Shown: positions 42,225-51,134 of the stretch, piece after piece
How positions within the stretch are numbered: the first letter of the stretch is position 1
Layout: each line of letters opens with the position of its first letter
Assembly: GCA_035556215.1 (NCBI GenBank)
Contig: DATMFI010000020.1
Span: 1 to 64,000 of the forward strand
Length of the DNA stretch: 64,000 nucleotides
Reading direction: 5' to 3'
Source of the DNA: Palsa-892 sp035556215
Lineage (GTDB): Bacteria; Pseudomonadota; Alphaproteobacteria; Rhizobiales; Xanthobacteraceae
The notes under the pieces: model-generated
What the model was told of the DNA's origin: nothing
The model's input: the letters and a program-made list of their open reading frames with translations, nothing else
The model's database searches: none
Position numbers and translations under genes: made by a program

Positions 42225-42836
42225 CTACCCGCCCCGCGCCGCCGAAGCAAGCCGCGCCGCATAGCGCGCCAGCACATCGACTTCGAGATTCACGTCATCG
42301 CCCTTTTTCGCGGACGACCAATTGGTGACTTTCAGCGTATGCGGGATAAGGAACACCGTGAACTCGCTGCCCTTCACTTCGTTCACCGTCAGCGAAACGC
42401 CGTTCAACGTCACCGAACCCTTGGCCGCGATGAAGCGCGCGAGCGCCTTCGGCGCGCGCAGCCGAAAGCCCGCCATGCCGTTTAAGTCCCTGCGCTCGAT
42501 AATCTTCGCGAGCCCATCGACATGCCCCGAAACGATATGCCCGCCGAGCTCGTCCCCCATCCGCAGCGACCGCTCAAGATTAAGCCGTTCGCCTGCCCTC
42601 CAGCGACCCGCTGTGGTGAGTTTCAATGTCTCTGCGCCCGCTTCCGCTTCGAACCAGCTTCCCTTGCCCCTGGCGCCGCGCGCGACCACCGTGAGACAAA
42701 TGCCGTTGACCATGATCGAAGCGCCGAGCGCAATCGATTTTGCAACATAGCCGCTTTCGATCCGCAGGTGCTTGAGATTGCGCCCCGGTTTCACCGAGGC
42801 AAGCCTGCCGACATCGCTGACGATACCGGTGAACAT
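42225..42836 (-). CDS. ribE: Riboflavin synthase (alpha chain)
   Basis: This enzyme dismutates two lumazines to riboflavin. The 203-residue product has the canonical start MFTGIVSDVG and two lumazine-binding repeats, visible as MVNGICLTVV and GHIVSGHVDG, then VTLNGVSLTVNEV. It starts one base after the ribD stop. An extra in-frame open region upstream of 42836 belongs to ribD antisense reading. Confidence 0.94.
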   Translation of the reverse strand: MFTGIVSDVGRLASVKPGRNLKHLRIESGYVAKSIALGASIMVNGICLTVVARGARGKGSWFEAEAGAETLKLTTAGRWRAGERLNLERSLRMGDELGGHIVSGHVDGLAKIIERRDLNGMAGFRLRAPKALARFIAAKGSVTLNGVSLTVNEVKGSEFTVFLIPHTLKVTNWSSAKKGDDVNLEVDVLARYAARLASAARGG

Positions 42837-42837
42837 C

Positions 42838-43983
42838 TCAGCTCCGGAACAGATGCGTAAGCTTATCGGCGCCGAGCGTGCGCCGCTCGATGACCGCGAA
42901 CCGCGGACTTTCAAGCAGCGCCGAGAGCGGCATGCCTTCGAGCGCCGAAACCGCATCGGCGCCAAGTTCCTTCGGCGAGCGCACGACCACGGCTTCGTCG
43001 ACGAGATTTTCCTTCAGGAGCCCGGCGGAAATGATCGGCCCGCCTTCAACGAGAAGCCGCGTGATGTTGCGTGTCGCGAGAATATGCAGCGCTTCGCTGA
43101 GGTCGATCCGGTTGCCCGCCGTGCTCACACGCAGCACTTCCGCTCCCGCTGCCTCAAGTTCGCGTTGCCTGTCGGGCGAAGCGTCCGGCCGCGTGATAAT
43201 CCAGAGCGGAATTTCGCGCGCCGTCCGCACAAGCTTCGACGAGAGCGGAATGCGCAAGGTGCTGTCCAGCACGACGCGAATGGGCGAACGATGCGCCATT
43301 CCCGGCAGGCGGCAGTTCAAAATCGGATCGTCGGCGATCACCGTCCCCGACGCCACCATGATCGCATCCGATGTCGCGCGGAGCATATGCGCTTCGGCGC
43401 GCGAGACGTCGCAGGAAATGTCGGCGGGACGGCGGCCCGGCAGCCCCGTCTTGCCGTCAGCGGAAACCGCGATCTTCAGGATCACATGCGGCCGGCCGTC
43501 TTTCATGCGGCGGATATGCCCGGCATGCGCCCGTGCCGCTTCCGCTTCGCCGGGCCCAACCACGACATCGACATTGGCCGCGCGCAGCCGCGCAATGCCA
43601 AGGCCGGATGTCGCGGGGTTCGGATCCTGCAGCGCGATCACCACGCGCTCGATTCCCGCGCGCTTGATGATGTCGGTGCACGGCTCGCCGCGGCCGTGCG
43701 GCACGCAGGGCTCCAACGTCACGTAAATCGTGGCGCCCTTTGCCGCGGCCCCTGCTTTGGCGAGCGCTTCGGCCTCCGCATGGGGGCGGCCGCCTGTCGC
43801 GGTCACGCCGCGCGCGATGATGCGCGGCTCCGGCCCGCCGGATACGACGAGCGCGCCGACACTTGGATTGGGAAAGGTCTGCCCGAGATTGCGTCGCCCG
43901 AGGGACAGCGCTCCAGCCATGAAGCGCTCATCCTGCTCGCTCGCGGCCAGCGCCGCCCTGGCAACGCGCGGATGCGCGCTCAT
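42838..43983 (-). CDS. ribD: Bifunctional riboflavin biosynthesis deaminase/reductase
   Basis: RibD has an N-terminal cytidine-deaminase-like domain and a C-terminal reductase domain that act in succession on the GTP-derived pyrimidine. The deaminase zinc site is His68-Ala-Glu70, with Cys93 (EPCVPHG) and Cys102 (GEPCTD). The reductase segment begins RPHVILKIAVSADGKTG near residue 164 and carries LLVEGGPIISAGLL near 316. Deaminase motif residues slightly differ from the usual HAEVxAL (here HAEAEAL), which is tolerated in the family. The ATG overlaps the nrdR stop by one base. Confidence 0.94.
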   Translation of the reverse strand: MSAHPRVARAALAASEQDERFMAGALSLGRRNLGQTFPNPSVGALVVSGGPEPRIIARGVTATGGRPHAEAEALAKAGAAAKGATIYVTLEPCVPHGRGEPCTDIIKRAGIERVVIALQDPNPATSGLGIARLRAANVDVVVGPGEAEAARAHAGHIRRMKDGRPHVILKIAVSADGKTGLPGRRPADISCDVSRAEAHMLRATSDAIMVASGTVIADDPILNCRLPGMAHRSPIRVVLDSTLRIPLSSKLVRTAREIPLWIITRPDASPDRQRELEAAGAEVLRVSTAGNRIDLSEALHILATRNITRLLVEGGPIISAGLLKENLVDEAVVVRSPKELGADAVSALEGMPLSALLESPRFAVIERRTLGADKLTHLFRS

Positions 43984-44459
43984 CAGCCGGAACTCTTGGC
44001 TCGCTCGGTTTCCGGCGAGATTTCTTCGAGGACTTTTTCGAAATCCTTCGGCTCGCGGAAATTGCGATAGACCGAAGCGAAGCGCACGTAAGCGACGTCA
44101 TCGAGTTGCTTCAGCGCTTCCATGACCTGCTCGCCGATCATCGACGATTGGACTTCATTTTCGCCGGTGCTTTCCAGCTTGCGCACGATGCTCGAAACCA
44201 TCCGCTCGACCCGGTCGGGATCGACGGGACGCTTGCGGAGCGCAATCTCGATCGAGCGCAACAGCTTGTCGCGATCGAACGGGATGCGCCGTCCGCTCCG
44301 CTTCAGTACGACAAGCTCGCGCAACTGCACGCGCTCGAACGTCGTGAAGCGGCCGCCGCAACCGGGGCAGATCCGCCGGCGGCGGATCGATGCGGAATCC
44401 TCGGTTGGCCGCGAGTCCTTCACTTGCGTATCGAGAGCACCACAGTAGGGGCAACGCAT
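43983..44459 (-). CDS. nrdR: Transcriptional repressor NrdR
   Basis: This 158-residue zinc-ribbon/ATP-cone regulator senses dATP and represses ribonucleotide reductase genes. The zinc ligands are Cys3, Cys6, Cys31 and Cys34 (MRCPYCG, ICPGCGG). The ATP-cone follows from VVLKRSGRRIPFDRDKL near residue 50. It lies between glyA and ribD, the standard position in alphaproteobacteria. Confidence 0.96.
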   Translation of the reverse strand: MRCPYCGALDTQVKDSRPTEDSASIRRRRICPGCGGRFTTFERVQLRELVVLKRSGRRIPFDRDKLLRSIEIALRKRPVDPDRVERMVSSIVRKLESTGENEVQSSMIGEQVMEALKQLDDVAYVRFASVYRNFREPKDFEKVLEEISPETERAKSSG

Positions 44460-44474
44460 ATACGCCTGGCCTCG

Positions 44475-45782
44475 TTACGTGTAGATCGGGAACCTTGAAA
44501 CCAATGCCTTGACCTTCTCGCGCACCCTGCCTTCGACGAGCGAGTCTTCCTCAACGCCTTTCTGCGAGAGCACGTTCAGTACCTCGGCGATATAGTCGCC
44601 GATCTCCTGAAATTCCTTGACGCCGAAACCGCGCGTCGTACCGGCCGGCGTGCCGAGCCGGATGCCGGACGTGACTGTCGGCTTCTCGGGATCGAACGGG
44701 ATGCCGTTCTTGTTGCAGGTGATATGCGCGCGGCCGAGCGCCGCTTCCGACACCTTGCCGTTGAGCTTTTTGGGGCGAAGATCGACCAGCATCAGATGCG
44801 TGTCGGTGCCGCCGGTGGTGATGGCAAAGCCATGGCTGCGCAATTTCTCAGCCAAAGCCTTCGCATTCTCGACAACGCTCTTGGCGTAGATCTTGAAATC
44901 GGGCTGAAGCGCTTCGCCGAAGGCAACGGCCTTCGCCGCGATCACATGCATCAGCGGCCCACCCTGCAGGCCCGGAAACACCGCCGAGTTCACTTTTTTC
45001 GCGATGTCTTCGTCGTTGGTCAGCACCATGCCGCCGCGCGGGCCGCGCAGCGTCTTATGCGTCGTGCAGGTCACGACATGCGCATGCGGGAACGGGCTCG
45101 GATGTACGCCGCCCGCCACGAGGCCGGCGAAATGCGCCATATCGACCATAAATTTCGCGCCGACCGCATCGGCGATCTTGCGGAAGCGCGCAAAATCGAT
45201 GACGCGCGGATAGGCCGAACCGCCGGCGATGATGATTTTCGGCTTCACATCATGCGCGATCTTCTCGGCTTCGTCGTAGTCGATGCGCTGATCGTCCTGC
45301 TTGACGTTATACGGAACGGCCTTGAACCACTTGCCCGAGACGTTGACCGGCGCGCCATGCGTCAGGTGTCCGCCGGCGGCAAGGTTGAGGCCCATATAGG
45401 TATCGCCGGGCTGCATCAGCGCCATGAAGACGGCCTGGTTGGCCTGGCTGCCCGAATGCGGCTGTACATTCGCGAAGCTGCAACCGAACAGCTTGCGCGC
45501 GCGATCAATGGCGATCTCTTCGGCGATGTCCACCCACTGGCAACCGCCATAGTAACGGCGGCCCGGATAGCCTTCGGCATATTTATTGGTCAGCACGGAA
45601 CCCTGCGCTTCCAGCACGGCGCGCGAAACGATGTTTTCCGAAGCGATTAGCTCGATCTCGTGGCGCTGGCGGCCCAGCTCGCCCTCGATGGCCTTGAAGA
45701 TGTCGGGATCGGCTTCCCGGACGCTGGCAGAGAAGAAGCGCGCCGGCGCGCCACGATCGCTCGCGGCCTGACTGGTGGACAT
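44475..45782 (-). CDS. glyA: Serine hydroxymethyltransferase
   Basis: This 435-residue PLP enzyme interconverts serine and glycine with tetrahydrofolate, feeding one-carbon metabolism. The Schiff-base lysine is K243 in VTCTTHKTLRGPRGG. The N-terminal IELIASENIVSRAVLEAQGS and KYAEGYPGRRYYGGC are diagnostic. The gene starts its block, followed by nrdR 15 bp later. Confidence 0.97.
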   Translation of the reverse strand: MSTSQAASDRGAPARFFSASVREADPDIFKAIEGELGRQRHEIELIASENIVSRAVLEAQGSVLTNKYAEGYPGRRYYGGCQWVDIAEEIAIDRARKLFGCSFANVQPHSGSQANQAVFMALMQPGDTYMGLNLAAGGHLTHGAPVNVSGKWFKAVPYNVKQDDQRIDYDEAEKIAHDVKPKIIIAGGSAYPRVIDFARFRKIADAVGAKFMVDMAHFAGLVAGGVHPSPFPHAHVVTCTTHKTLRGPRGGMVLTNDEDIAKKVNSAVFPGLQGGPLMHVIAAKAVAFGEALQPDFKIYAKSVVENAKALAEKLRSHGFAITTGGTDTHLMLVDLRPKKLNGKVSEAALGRAHITCNKNGIPFDPEKPTVTSGIRLGTPAGTTRGFGVKEFQEIGDYIAEVLNVLSQKGVEEDSLVEGRVREKVKALVSRFPIYT

Positions 45783-45856
45783 TGAATTGCTCCTAAACCC
45801 TTAAGAGCGCGGGATTTAGCACGGAGGCCCCACAAAATGAAGCGTGGGAAACAGGC

Positions 45857-46060
45857 CTAGCCCCTATCGCTGGAGAGCCGCCGCTTGAGCTTGGCGACCG
45901 CCAGTTCTTCCAGTGCCTTGGGCGGGGATGCCGCCGGACCCATAACGATCACCTCGGTTCCGGTGGCGACATCGACCGCCGCAACCCGAACTACCGAGCC
46001 GACCGGACGCATTTCGATGATGATCTCACCCGTAGCGGTACCGGATGCCTTGACGGTCAT
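45857..46060 (-). CDS. Small conserved protein (DUF6898-like)
   Basis: This 67-residue protein has three visible segments: GEIIIEMRPVGSVVRVAAVD, ATGTEVIVMGPAASPP, and the basic helix LEELAVAKLKRRLSSD. The pattern matches a small alphaproteobacterial family often found just upstream of glyA; I tentatively link it to DUF6898. No catalytic residues or signal peptide are seen. It lies 74 bp upstream of glyA in the same direction and may share its transcript. Confidence 0.6.
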   Translation of the reverse strand: MTVKASGTATGEIIIEMRPVGSVVRVAAVDVATGTEVIVMGPAASPPKALEELAVAKLKRRLSSDRG

Positions 46061-46142
46061 CTGCCCCTCGCCGAGTCGTTTGTGAGAATCATGAGGCCTG
46101 CCGCCTTCCCGCGCAATGCACGATTTGCGGCTCCGCCGCAGG

Positions 46143-46172
46143 AAAACATAAGGCCCGGACGGGCCGGGCCTT
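46143..46172 (-). terminator. Terminator after ldtR
   Basis: Inverted repeat AAGGCCCGG/CCGGGCCTT with a 5-base loop (46150-46172) lies 15 bp past the ldtR stop and is followed on the minus strand by ATGTTTTC. Confidence 0.75.
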
Positions 46173-46186
46173 AGTTTCTGTGTGTA

Positions 46187-46699
46187 TCAGAGCCGGTAAA
46201 GGATCTGATCGGTCCAGAACCGCTCGAGCCGTTGCAGGGCCTTATTGAGGATCTGCAACTCGTTCGAGGCGATGCCGCCCACCTGCTCGATGGTGCGGAC
46301 ATGCTTCTGGTAGAGCTCCTCGATGATCTTGTGCACTTCCTTGCCCTTGTCGGTCAGGCTGATGCGCACCGAACGGCGGTCGATCCGCGAACGCGCGTGA
46401 TGCAGATAGCCCATCTCGACGAGCTTCTTCAGGTTGTAGGAAACGTTCGAGCCGAGATAGTAGCCGCGCGAGCGCAGCTCGCCTGCCGTCAGCTCGGAGT
46501 CGCCGATGTTGAACAAGAGCAACGCCTGAACGCTGTTGATATCCGAGCGACCGCGACGGTCGAACTCGTCTTTGATGACGTCGAGCAGCCTGCGATGCAG
46601 GCGTTCGACGAGGGTGAGTGCCTCCAGGTACGGCGCTTTGAGTTCTTCATTGCGCTCGGCTGGAGCGGCCGTCTCGACCGCACGCATAGCATTCTTCAT
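46187..46699 (-). CDS. ldtR: MarR-family regulator LdtR
   Basis: This 170-residue MarR-type winged-helix regulator closely matches the Hyphomicrobiales LdtR group. The DNA-binding segment reads ELRSRGYYLGSNVSYNLKKLVEMGYLHHARSRIDRR near residue 77. In relatives LdtR controls an L,D-transpeptidase gene and osmotic tolerance; the L,D-transpeptidase gene at 25.3 kb here is a candidate target, but no operator was identified. The 274 bp upstream region holds no other gene that I can support. A terminator follows. Confidence 0.85.
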   Translation of the reverse strand: MKNAMRAVETAAPAERNEELKAPYLEALTLVERLHRRLLDVIKDEFDRRGRSDINSVQALLLFNIGDSELTAGELRSRGYYLGSNVSYNLKKLVEMGYLHHARSRIDRRSVRISLTDKGKEVHKIIEELYQKHVRTIEQVGGIASNELQILNKALQRLERFWTDQILYRL

Positions 46700-46973
46700 T
46701 TTGACGCCTCACTAAAAATTGCCCCGTGATGGCGGGATATTTTTTTGTCCCCGCTCTTGGCATCATTTGTATCGAACACGCGCAAAGGAAGCCTTAAATT
46801 GCAGGCTAAATTCTTCCTCACCGAACAGCCTTGACGAAAGATTGACGAGGCCCGGAAACATTGGGTTTTGCCGTCAGGAATCCCGTAACGGGATGGCCGG
46901 CGGCCCAAAGCGGAACACTATCGTTAGTTCCGGGTTTCTTTTCGCGATGCCGAAACAGGCAGCCGCAAAATAG

Positions 46974-47852
46974 CTAGCGCAGAAAATTGATGATGCCGGA
47001 GAAGTCCCTGCCCGCCTCACCCGAGTCGACATATTTTTCGTAAAGCTCCTCGGCGTGTTTGCCGAGCGGCGTCTTGGCGTGCACCGACTCCGACGCCGCC
47101 TGCGCGAGCTTCAGGTCTTTCAGCATCATCGCCGCCGTGAAGCCCGCGGCGTAATCGCGGTTTGCAGGCGAAGTCGGCACCGGGCCCGGCACCGGGCAAT
47201 AAGTCGTCATCGACCAGCATTGACCCGACGACTTCGAGGAGATGTCGAACAGCTTCTGCTTGTCGAGGCCGAGCTTTTCGGCGAGCGCAAAGGCTTCGGA
47301 GACGGCGATCATCGAGATGCCGAGGATCATGTTGTTGCAGATCTTCGCGGCCTGCCCCGCGCCCGCGCCGCCGGCATGCACGACCGTCTTGCCCATCTGT
47401 TCGAGAACCGGCTTCGCCTTCGCGAACGCCTCATCGCGCCCGCCGACCATGAACGTAAGCGTCCCGGCTTGCGCGCCGCCGACGCCGCCAGACACCGGCG
47501 CATCGAGCAGCAGCATGTCGCTTTCCTCGGCCTTCGCGGCGACGAGCCGCGCCGTTTCGACGTCGATCGTGGAAGAATCGATGAACAGCGTACCCTTCCC
47601 GGCCTTGGCGAGAAGCCCGCTCGGCCCGAGATAGACATCGCGCACCTGCTGACCGGCCGGCAGCATCGTGATGACGATTTCGTTGCCAGCGATTTGCGCG
47701 AGATCGTTGGTCGCAGCGCCGCCGCCCGCCTTCAGGCCTTCCATGCCCTTGGGGCTCACGTCATGACCGATGACTTTATGGCCCGCCTTCACGAGGTTGA
47801 GCGCCATCGGCAAACCCATGTTGCCGAGCCCGATGAAACCGATCTTTGCCAC
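46974..47852 (-). CDS. mmsB: 3-hydroxyisobutyrate dehydrogenase
   Basis: MmsB oxidises 3-hydroxyisobutyrate to methylmalonate semialdehyde with NAD+, a late step of valine degradation. The 292-residue product has the Rossmann motif GFIGLGNMGLPMALNLVKAG at the N-terminus, the substrate motif DAPVSGGVGGAQAGTL near residue 117, and the catalytic lysine in GAGQAAKICNNM near residue 170. It is the last gene of a five-gene set that includes two other valine-pathway enzymes. Other beta-hydroxyacid dehydrogenases share this fold, but the operon supports this assignment. Confidence 0.9.
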   Translation of the reverse strand: MAKIGFIGLGNMGLPMALNLVKAGHKVIGHDVSPKGMEGLKAGGGAATNDLAQIAGNEIVITMLPAGQQVRDVYLGPSGLLAKAGKGTLFIDSSTIDVETARLVAAKAEESDMLLLDAPVSGGVGGAQAGTLTFMVGGRDEAFAKAKPVLEQMGKTVVHAGGAGAGQAAKICNNMILGISMIAVSEAFALAEKLGLDKQKLFDISSKSSGQCWSMTTYCPVPGPVPTSPANRDYAAGFTAAMMLKDLKLAQAASESVHAKTPLGKHAEELYEKYVDSGEAGRDFSGIINFLR

Positions 47853-47891
47853 GCGAACCTCCCCTGTTCGTGTCGTTTGTTGGTATCGTTG

Positions 47892-48350
47892 TTAGCGGTA
47901 TCGCTGTTCTTCGCCGTGCGCCTTGACGCGCAGAACGACAAAGAAAAGCACAAGCGCCATCTCCGCGCCCGTCAGCGTCAGCGTCATGCTGGTGGGCGCG
48001 AGGAAGATAAAGGCCGCTACAATTTGCGAAAGCACCGCCATCAGCCACACCGCCGCGCCCCAGGGCGAGCCGAGCCAGAGCGCAACCCCTGCGATCAGAT
48101 CGATCACCGCGAAGAAAACCGTCGCCGCGCGCGCTTCGATCGGCAGCGCGTCGAACGTCGCGCCGGAGAACAAGACACCCCAGTGGATCAGACCCTTTAG
48201 AATCATGAAGCCGCCGGCGATGCGCTGAAACAGCACGAGCCGGTATTGCCACGGCCCGAGTTCGACGGAGTCAGGCCCGATCGGCGCCTCGATATGGCGC
48301 GCGGCGTCGATTGCAAGTTCGGTGGTCTCGATGGCCTCGGGCGTATTCAT
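47892..48350 (-). CDS. Small membrane protein (DUF6163-like)
   Basis: This 152-residue protein has four hydrophobic helices, about residues 38-55, 72-95, 98-115 and 120-140, and an acidic N-terminal tail without signal peptide. The segment YRLVLFQRIAGGFMILKGLIHW resembles a small alphaproteobacterial family that I tentatively call DUF6163. Its function is unknown. Its ATG overlaps the stop of the hydrolase gene by 4 bp, so it is co-translated within the valine-degradation set. Confidence 0.6.
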   Translation of the reverse strand: MNTPEAIETTELAIDAARHIEAPIGPDSVELGPWQYRLVLFQRIAGGFMILKGLIHWGVLFSGATFDALPIEARAATVFFAVIDLIAGVALWLGSPWGAAVWLMAVLSQIVAAFIFLAPTSMTLTLTGAEMALVLFFVVLRVKAHGEEQRYR

Positions 48351-49387
48351 AGCGAAAGCTCATTCGGCAACGGCGCAAACAGCGCCTCGATCGCCTGCCG
48401 GTTCACATCGGCGAGCGCCGCCGGATTCCAGCGCGGCGCGTTGTCTTTATCCACGATCAGCGCGCGCACGCCTTCATAGAAATCGTCCTGATAGAGCACG
48501 CGCGAGACGATCCGGTATTCCGCTTTCATGCATTCCTCAAATGTCCAGCCCGCCCCGCGTTTCATCTGCTCGAGCGCGATCCGTAAACTGGTCGGCGACT
48601 TCGTGCGGATCAGCGCCGCGATCCTGCCGGCCCAGCTATCGGCTTCTCCTGCCGCCTGACGATCGAGCGCGGCAAGAATATCCTCGATCTCGTTGCCCGC
48701 GAACAGCCGGCCGATCAAGTCCGCTTTTGACGCGATCTCCCCGCCCTGGGCGGGTTCGGCGAAGGCCGCAAGCGTCGCATCGACCGGAACATTGCCGCAT
48801 AAGGCCTCGGTGAGATCGGCAAACCTTGCGGCGGAAACATGGTGTGTGCAGACACCCGCGAACAGTGCATCCCCCGCCTTCAGCCGTTCGCCGGTAAGCG
48901 CGCAGAACGTGCCGATCTTGCCCTTGAGCCGCGGCAACATCCAGGTGCCGCCGACATCGGGAAAAAAGCCTATGCCGACTTCAGGCATTGCAAACTGGAA
49001 TTTCTCGCCGGCAACACGGTGCGAGCCGTGGATCGAAACGCCGACCCCGCCGCCCATGACGATGCCGTCGATCAGCGCGATATACGGCTTCGGATAGTGT
49101 TTGATTGCGGCGTTCAGACGGTACTCGTTGGCGAAAAATACCAGCGCTTCCTCTTGCCGCCCGCGCACCGTGACATCGCGAAGATCGCCACCGGCCGAGA
49201 ACGCCCGCTCGCCGTTCGCGCGAATGATGACACGGGTCACGCCGTCGTCCGTGCGCCATGCCTCCAGCTTCGCCGCGAGCTGCCGGATCATGTCGTGCGT
49301 GAGCGCATTCAGCGCCTTGGGGCGGTTTAACGTGACAATGCCGGCCGCGCCCTTGCGGTCGAACAGGATTTCGGGTTCGGAATTCAT
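48347..49387 (-). CDS. 3-hydroxyisobutyryl-CoA hydrolase
   Basis: This 346-residue crotonase-fold enzyme, longer than a hydratase, is of HIBCH type and releases 3-hydroxyisobutyrate from its CoA ester, preventing toxic methacrylyl-CoA build-up. It has the oxyanion segment FSAGGDLRDV near residue 63 and the HIBCH hallmark MPEVGIGFFPDVGGTWMLPRL near residue 138, with the catalytic glutamate. The position between an acyl-CoA dehydrogenase gene and mmsB supports the valine pathway. An EC assignment as generic enoyl-CoA hydratase would be less specific. Confidence 0.88.
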   Translation of the reverse strand: MNSEPEILFDRKGAAGIVTLNRPKALNALTHDMIRQLAAKLEAWRTDDGVTRVIIRANGERAFSAGGDLRDVTVRGRQEEALVFFANEYRLNAAIKHYPKPYIALIDGIVMGGGVGVSIHGSHRVAGEKFQFAMPEVGIGFFPDVGGTWMLPRLKGKIGTFCALTGERLKAGDALFAGVCTHHVSAARFADLTEALCGNVPVDATLAAFAEPAQGGEIASKADLIGRLFAGNEIEDILAALDRQAAGEADSWAGRIAALIRTKSPTSLRIALEQMKRGAGWTFEECMKAEYRIVSRVLYQDDFYEGVRALIVDKDNAPRWNPAALADVNRQAIEALFAPLPNELSL

Positions 49388-49391
49388 GCGA

Positions 49392-49829
49392 TCAATTCAA
49401 TGCCCATATGAATTCCAAGGTTGCAATCACGCCAAGCACCGTGCGCACGAGATGCAATCGGCCCCACTGCACGATGAGCCCGCGCGTGTTCTCGTCGGCC
49501 GCTTCAAGCGATGTCGCCCTGAGAAGGTTGTTGGTCGGCATGATGATGAATAGCGTGAACGGCAGCGGCGCCAGAATGAACAGCGCGCCTACGATCCAGC
49601 GCCAGTCCCACGTCAGAAAATAGGCGATGACGCCGAGCGCGGCGCCGAGCACTGTGAGCGGCGCCTGCATCAGCGTGCCGTATTTGTAGCTGCGCTGCCA
49701 CTCGATCAGCGCCGAGCGGGTATCGAGCAGAAGCCGCGCGGGCTGCTCGCAAAGCGAGACGTAAAACGCGGCGCCCGTGAACAAGGCCGCCGCCGCAAGC
49801 GCCAGATGCCCATAAAGGTGTCCGGACAT
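49392..49829 (-). CDS. DUF1772 family membrane protein
   Basis: This 145-residue protein has four hydrophobic helices. The family region is FTGAAFYVSLCEQPARLLLD near residue 17 and FTLFIIMPTNNLLRA near residue 91. DUF1772 proteins are of unknown function. It lies 9 bp downstream of the acyl-CoA dehydrogenase and 4 bp upstream of the hydrolase, all in one direction. Confidence 0.75.
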   Translation of the reverse strand: MSGHLYGHLALAAAALFTGAAFYVSLCEQPARLLLDTRSALIEWQRSYKYGTLMQAPLTVLGAALGVIAYFLTWDWRWIVGALFILAPLPFTLFIIMPTNNLLRATSLEAADENTRGLIVQWGRLHLVRTVLGVIATLEFIWALN

Positions 49830-49838
49830 GACCGCCTC

Positions 49839-50981
49839 TCAGTTGCCGAGCAGATCCCGGCTGATGACAACGCGCATGATTTCGTTGGTGCCTTCGAGGA
49901 TCTGATGCACCCGCAGATCGCGCAACACCCGCTCGATTGGAAAGTCGCGCAGGAAACCGTAGCCGCCATGCATTTGCAGGCAGCCATTGACGATCTCGAA
50001 GCCGACATCGGTGGCCCGGCGCTTGGCCATCGCGGCATAGCGGCGCGCATCCGGCTCCTTCGCCTCCACTTTCATCGCGGCTTTCCAGAGCAGCAGCCGC
50101 GCCGCTTCCAGCTCCGTCGCGTAGTCGGCGATCTGAAAGCGCAACGCCTGAAAATCCGAGAGCGGTTTGCCGAACTGCTTGCGCTCGCGGACGTATTGCA
50201 TCGCGCGGTCGAGACAGAATTGCGCGCCGCCGAGCGAGCACGCACCGATATTCAGGCGGCCGCCATCAAGGCCTGCCATCGCAATCCGAAAACCCTGCCC
50301 TTCCTCGCCGACACGATGGGAAACCGGGACGCGGCAGTTGTCGAAATTGACCATCGCCGTCGGCTGCGAGTGCCAGCCCAGTTTCACTTCCTGCGCGCCG
50401 AAGGTCAGCCCCGGCGTGCCCTTCTCGACGACAATGCAGGAAATGCCGTCCGGCCCCGGCCCGCCGGTGCGCAACATGCAGACATAAATATCGGTCTTGC
50501 TCGCGCCGGAGATGAACGCTTTGGAGCCGTTGATGACGTAATGATCGCCTTCGCGCTTCGCCGTCGTCTTGAGGCTCGCGGCGTCGGAGCCTGCGTCAGG
50601 CTCGGTCAGGCAGTAGCTCGCGGCGTGCTCCATCGAGCAGAGCTTCGGCAAAAAGCGCTTGCGCACTTCGTCGCTGCCGAAAGCGTCGATCATCCACGCC
50701 GCCATGTTGTGAATCGAAAGATAGGCCGTGGTCGAGGTGCAGCCTTGCGCGAGTTCCTCGTTGATGATCGCGGCGTCAAGCCGCGAAAGCCCCGAGCCGC
50801 CGACATCCTCGCGGATATACATGCCGCCGAAGCCGAGCGCCGCGGCCTTGCGCAGGCTGTCGATGGGGAAGATGTATTTTTCGTCCCACTCCTTGGCGTT
50901 CGGCGCAAATTCTGAGCGCGCGAACTGCCGCGCCACGTCCTGAAATGCCCGCTGTTCTTCGGAGAGCTCGAAATCCATCAA
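49839..50981 (-). CDS. Isobutyryl-CoA dehydrogenase (acyl-CoA dehydrogenase family)
   Basis: This 380-residue flavoenzyme would oxidise isobutyryl-CoA to methacrylyl-CoA in valine degradation. The family signatures are CLTEPDAGSDAASLKT near residue 115 and QMHGGYGFLRDFPIERVLRD near residue 333. HQILEGTNEIMR near 360 is the C-terminal active-site region. The operon companion genes (hydrolase, 3-hydroxyisobutyrate dehydrogenase) support isobutyryl-CoA over short-chain or 2-methylbutyryl-CoA specificity, which sequence alone cannot separate. Confidence 0.87.
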   Translation of the reverse strand: MMDFELSEEQRAFQDVARQFARSEFAPNAKEWDEKYIFPIDSLRKAAALGFGGMYIREDVGGSGLSRLDAAIINEELAQGCTSTTAYLSIHNMAAWMIDAFGSDEVRKRFLPKLCSMEHAASYCLTEPDAGSDAASLKTTAKREGDHYVINGSKAFISGASKTDIYVCMLRTGGPGPDGISCIVVEKGTPGLTFGAQEVKLGWHSQPTAMVNFDNCRVPVSHRVGEEGQGFRIAMAGLDGGRLNIGACSLGGAQFCLDRAMQYVRERKQFGKPLSDFQALRFQIADYATELEAARLLLWKAAMKVEAKEPDARRYAAMAKRRATDVGFEIVNGCLQMHGGYGFLRDFPIERVLRDLRVHQILEGTNEIMRVVISRDLLGN

Positions 50982-51134
50982 AATTCCTCAGCATTAACGT
51001 CAGGCAGGCGCCGGCCTCGCCTCGGCGCCCCGGATTCGCTAAATTGACTGCCAGATTGTACGTGCCGTAACCCAAAGGCAAAGCCAACCAAAGGCGAACC
51101 GCAAAACCTCAATCCGCTGGCACCAAGGCTTATC

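Noticed and set aside
46719..46973. An 84-codon plus-strand frame between ldtR and mmsB
   Set aside because: Composition and hydrophobic pattern do not look like a protein; the region is the ldtR promoter.
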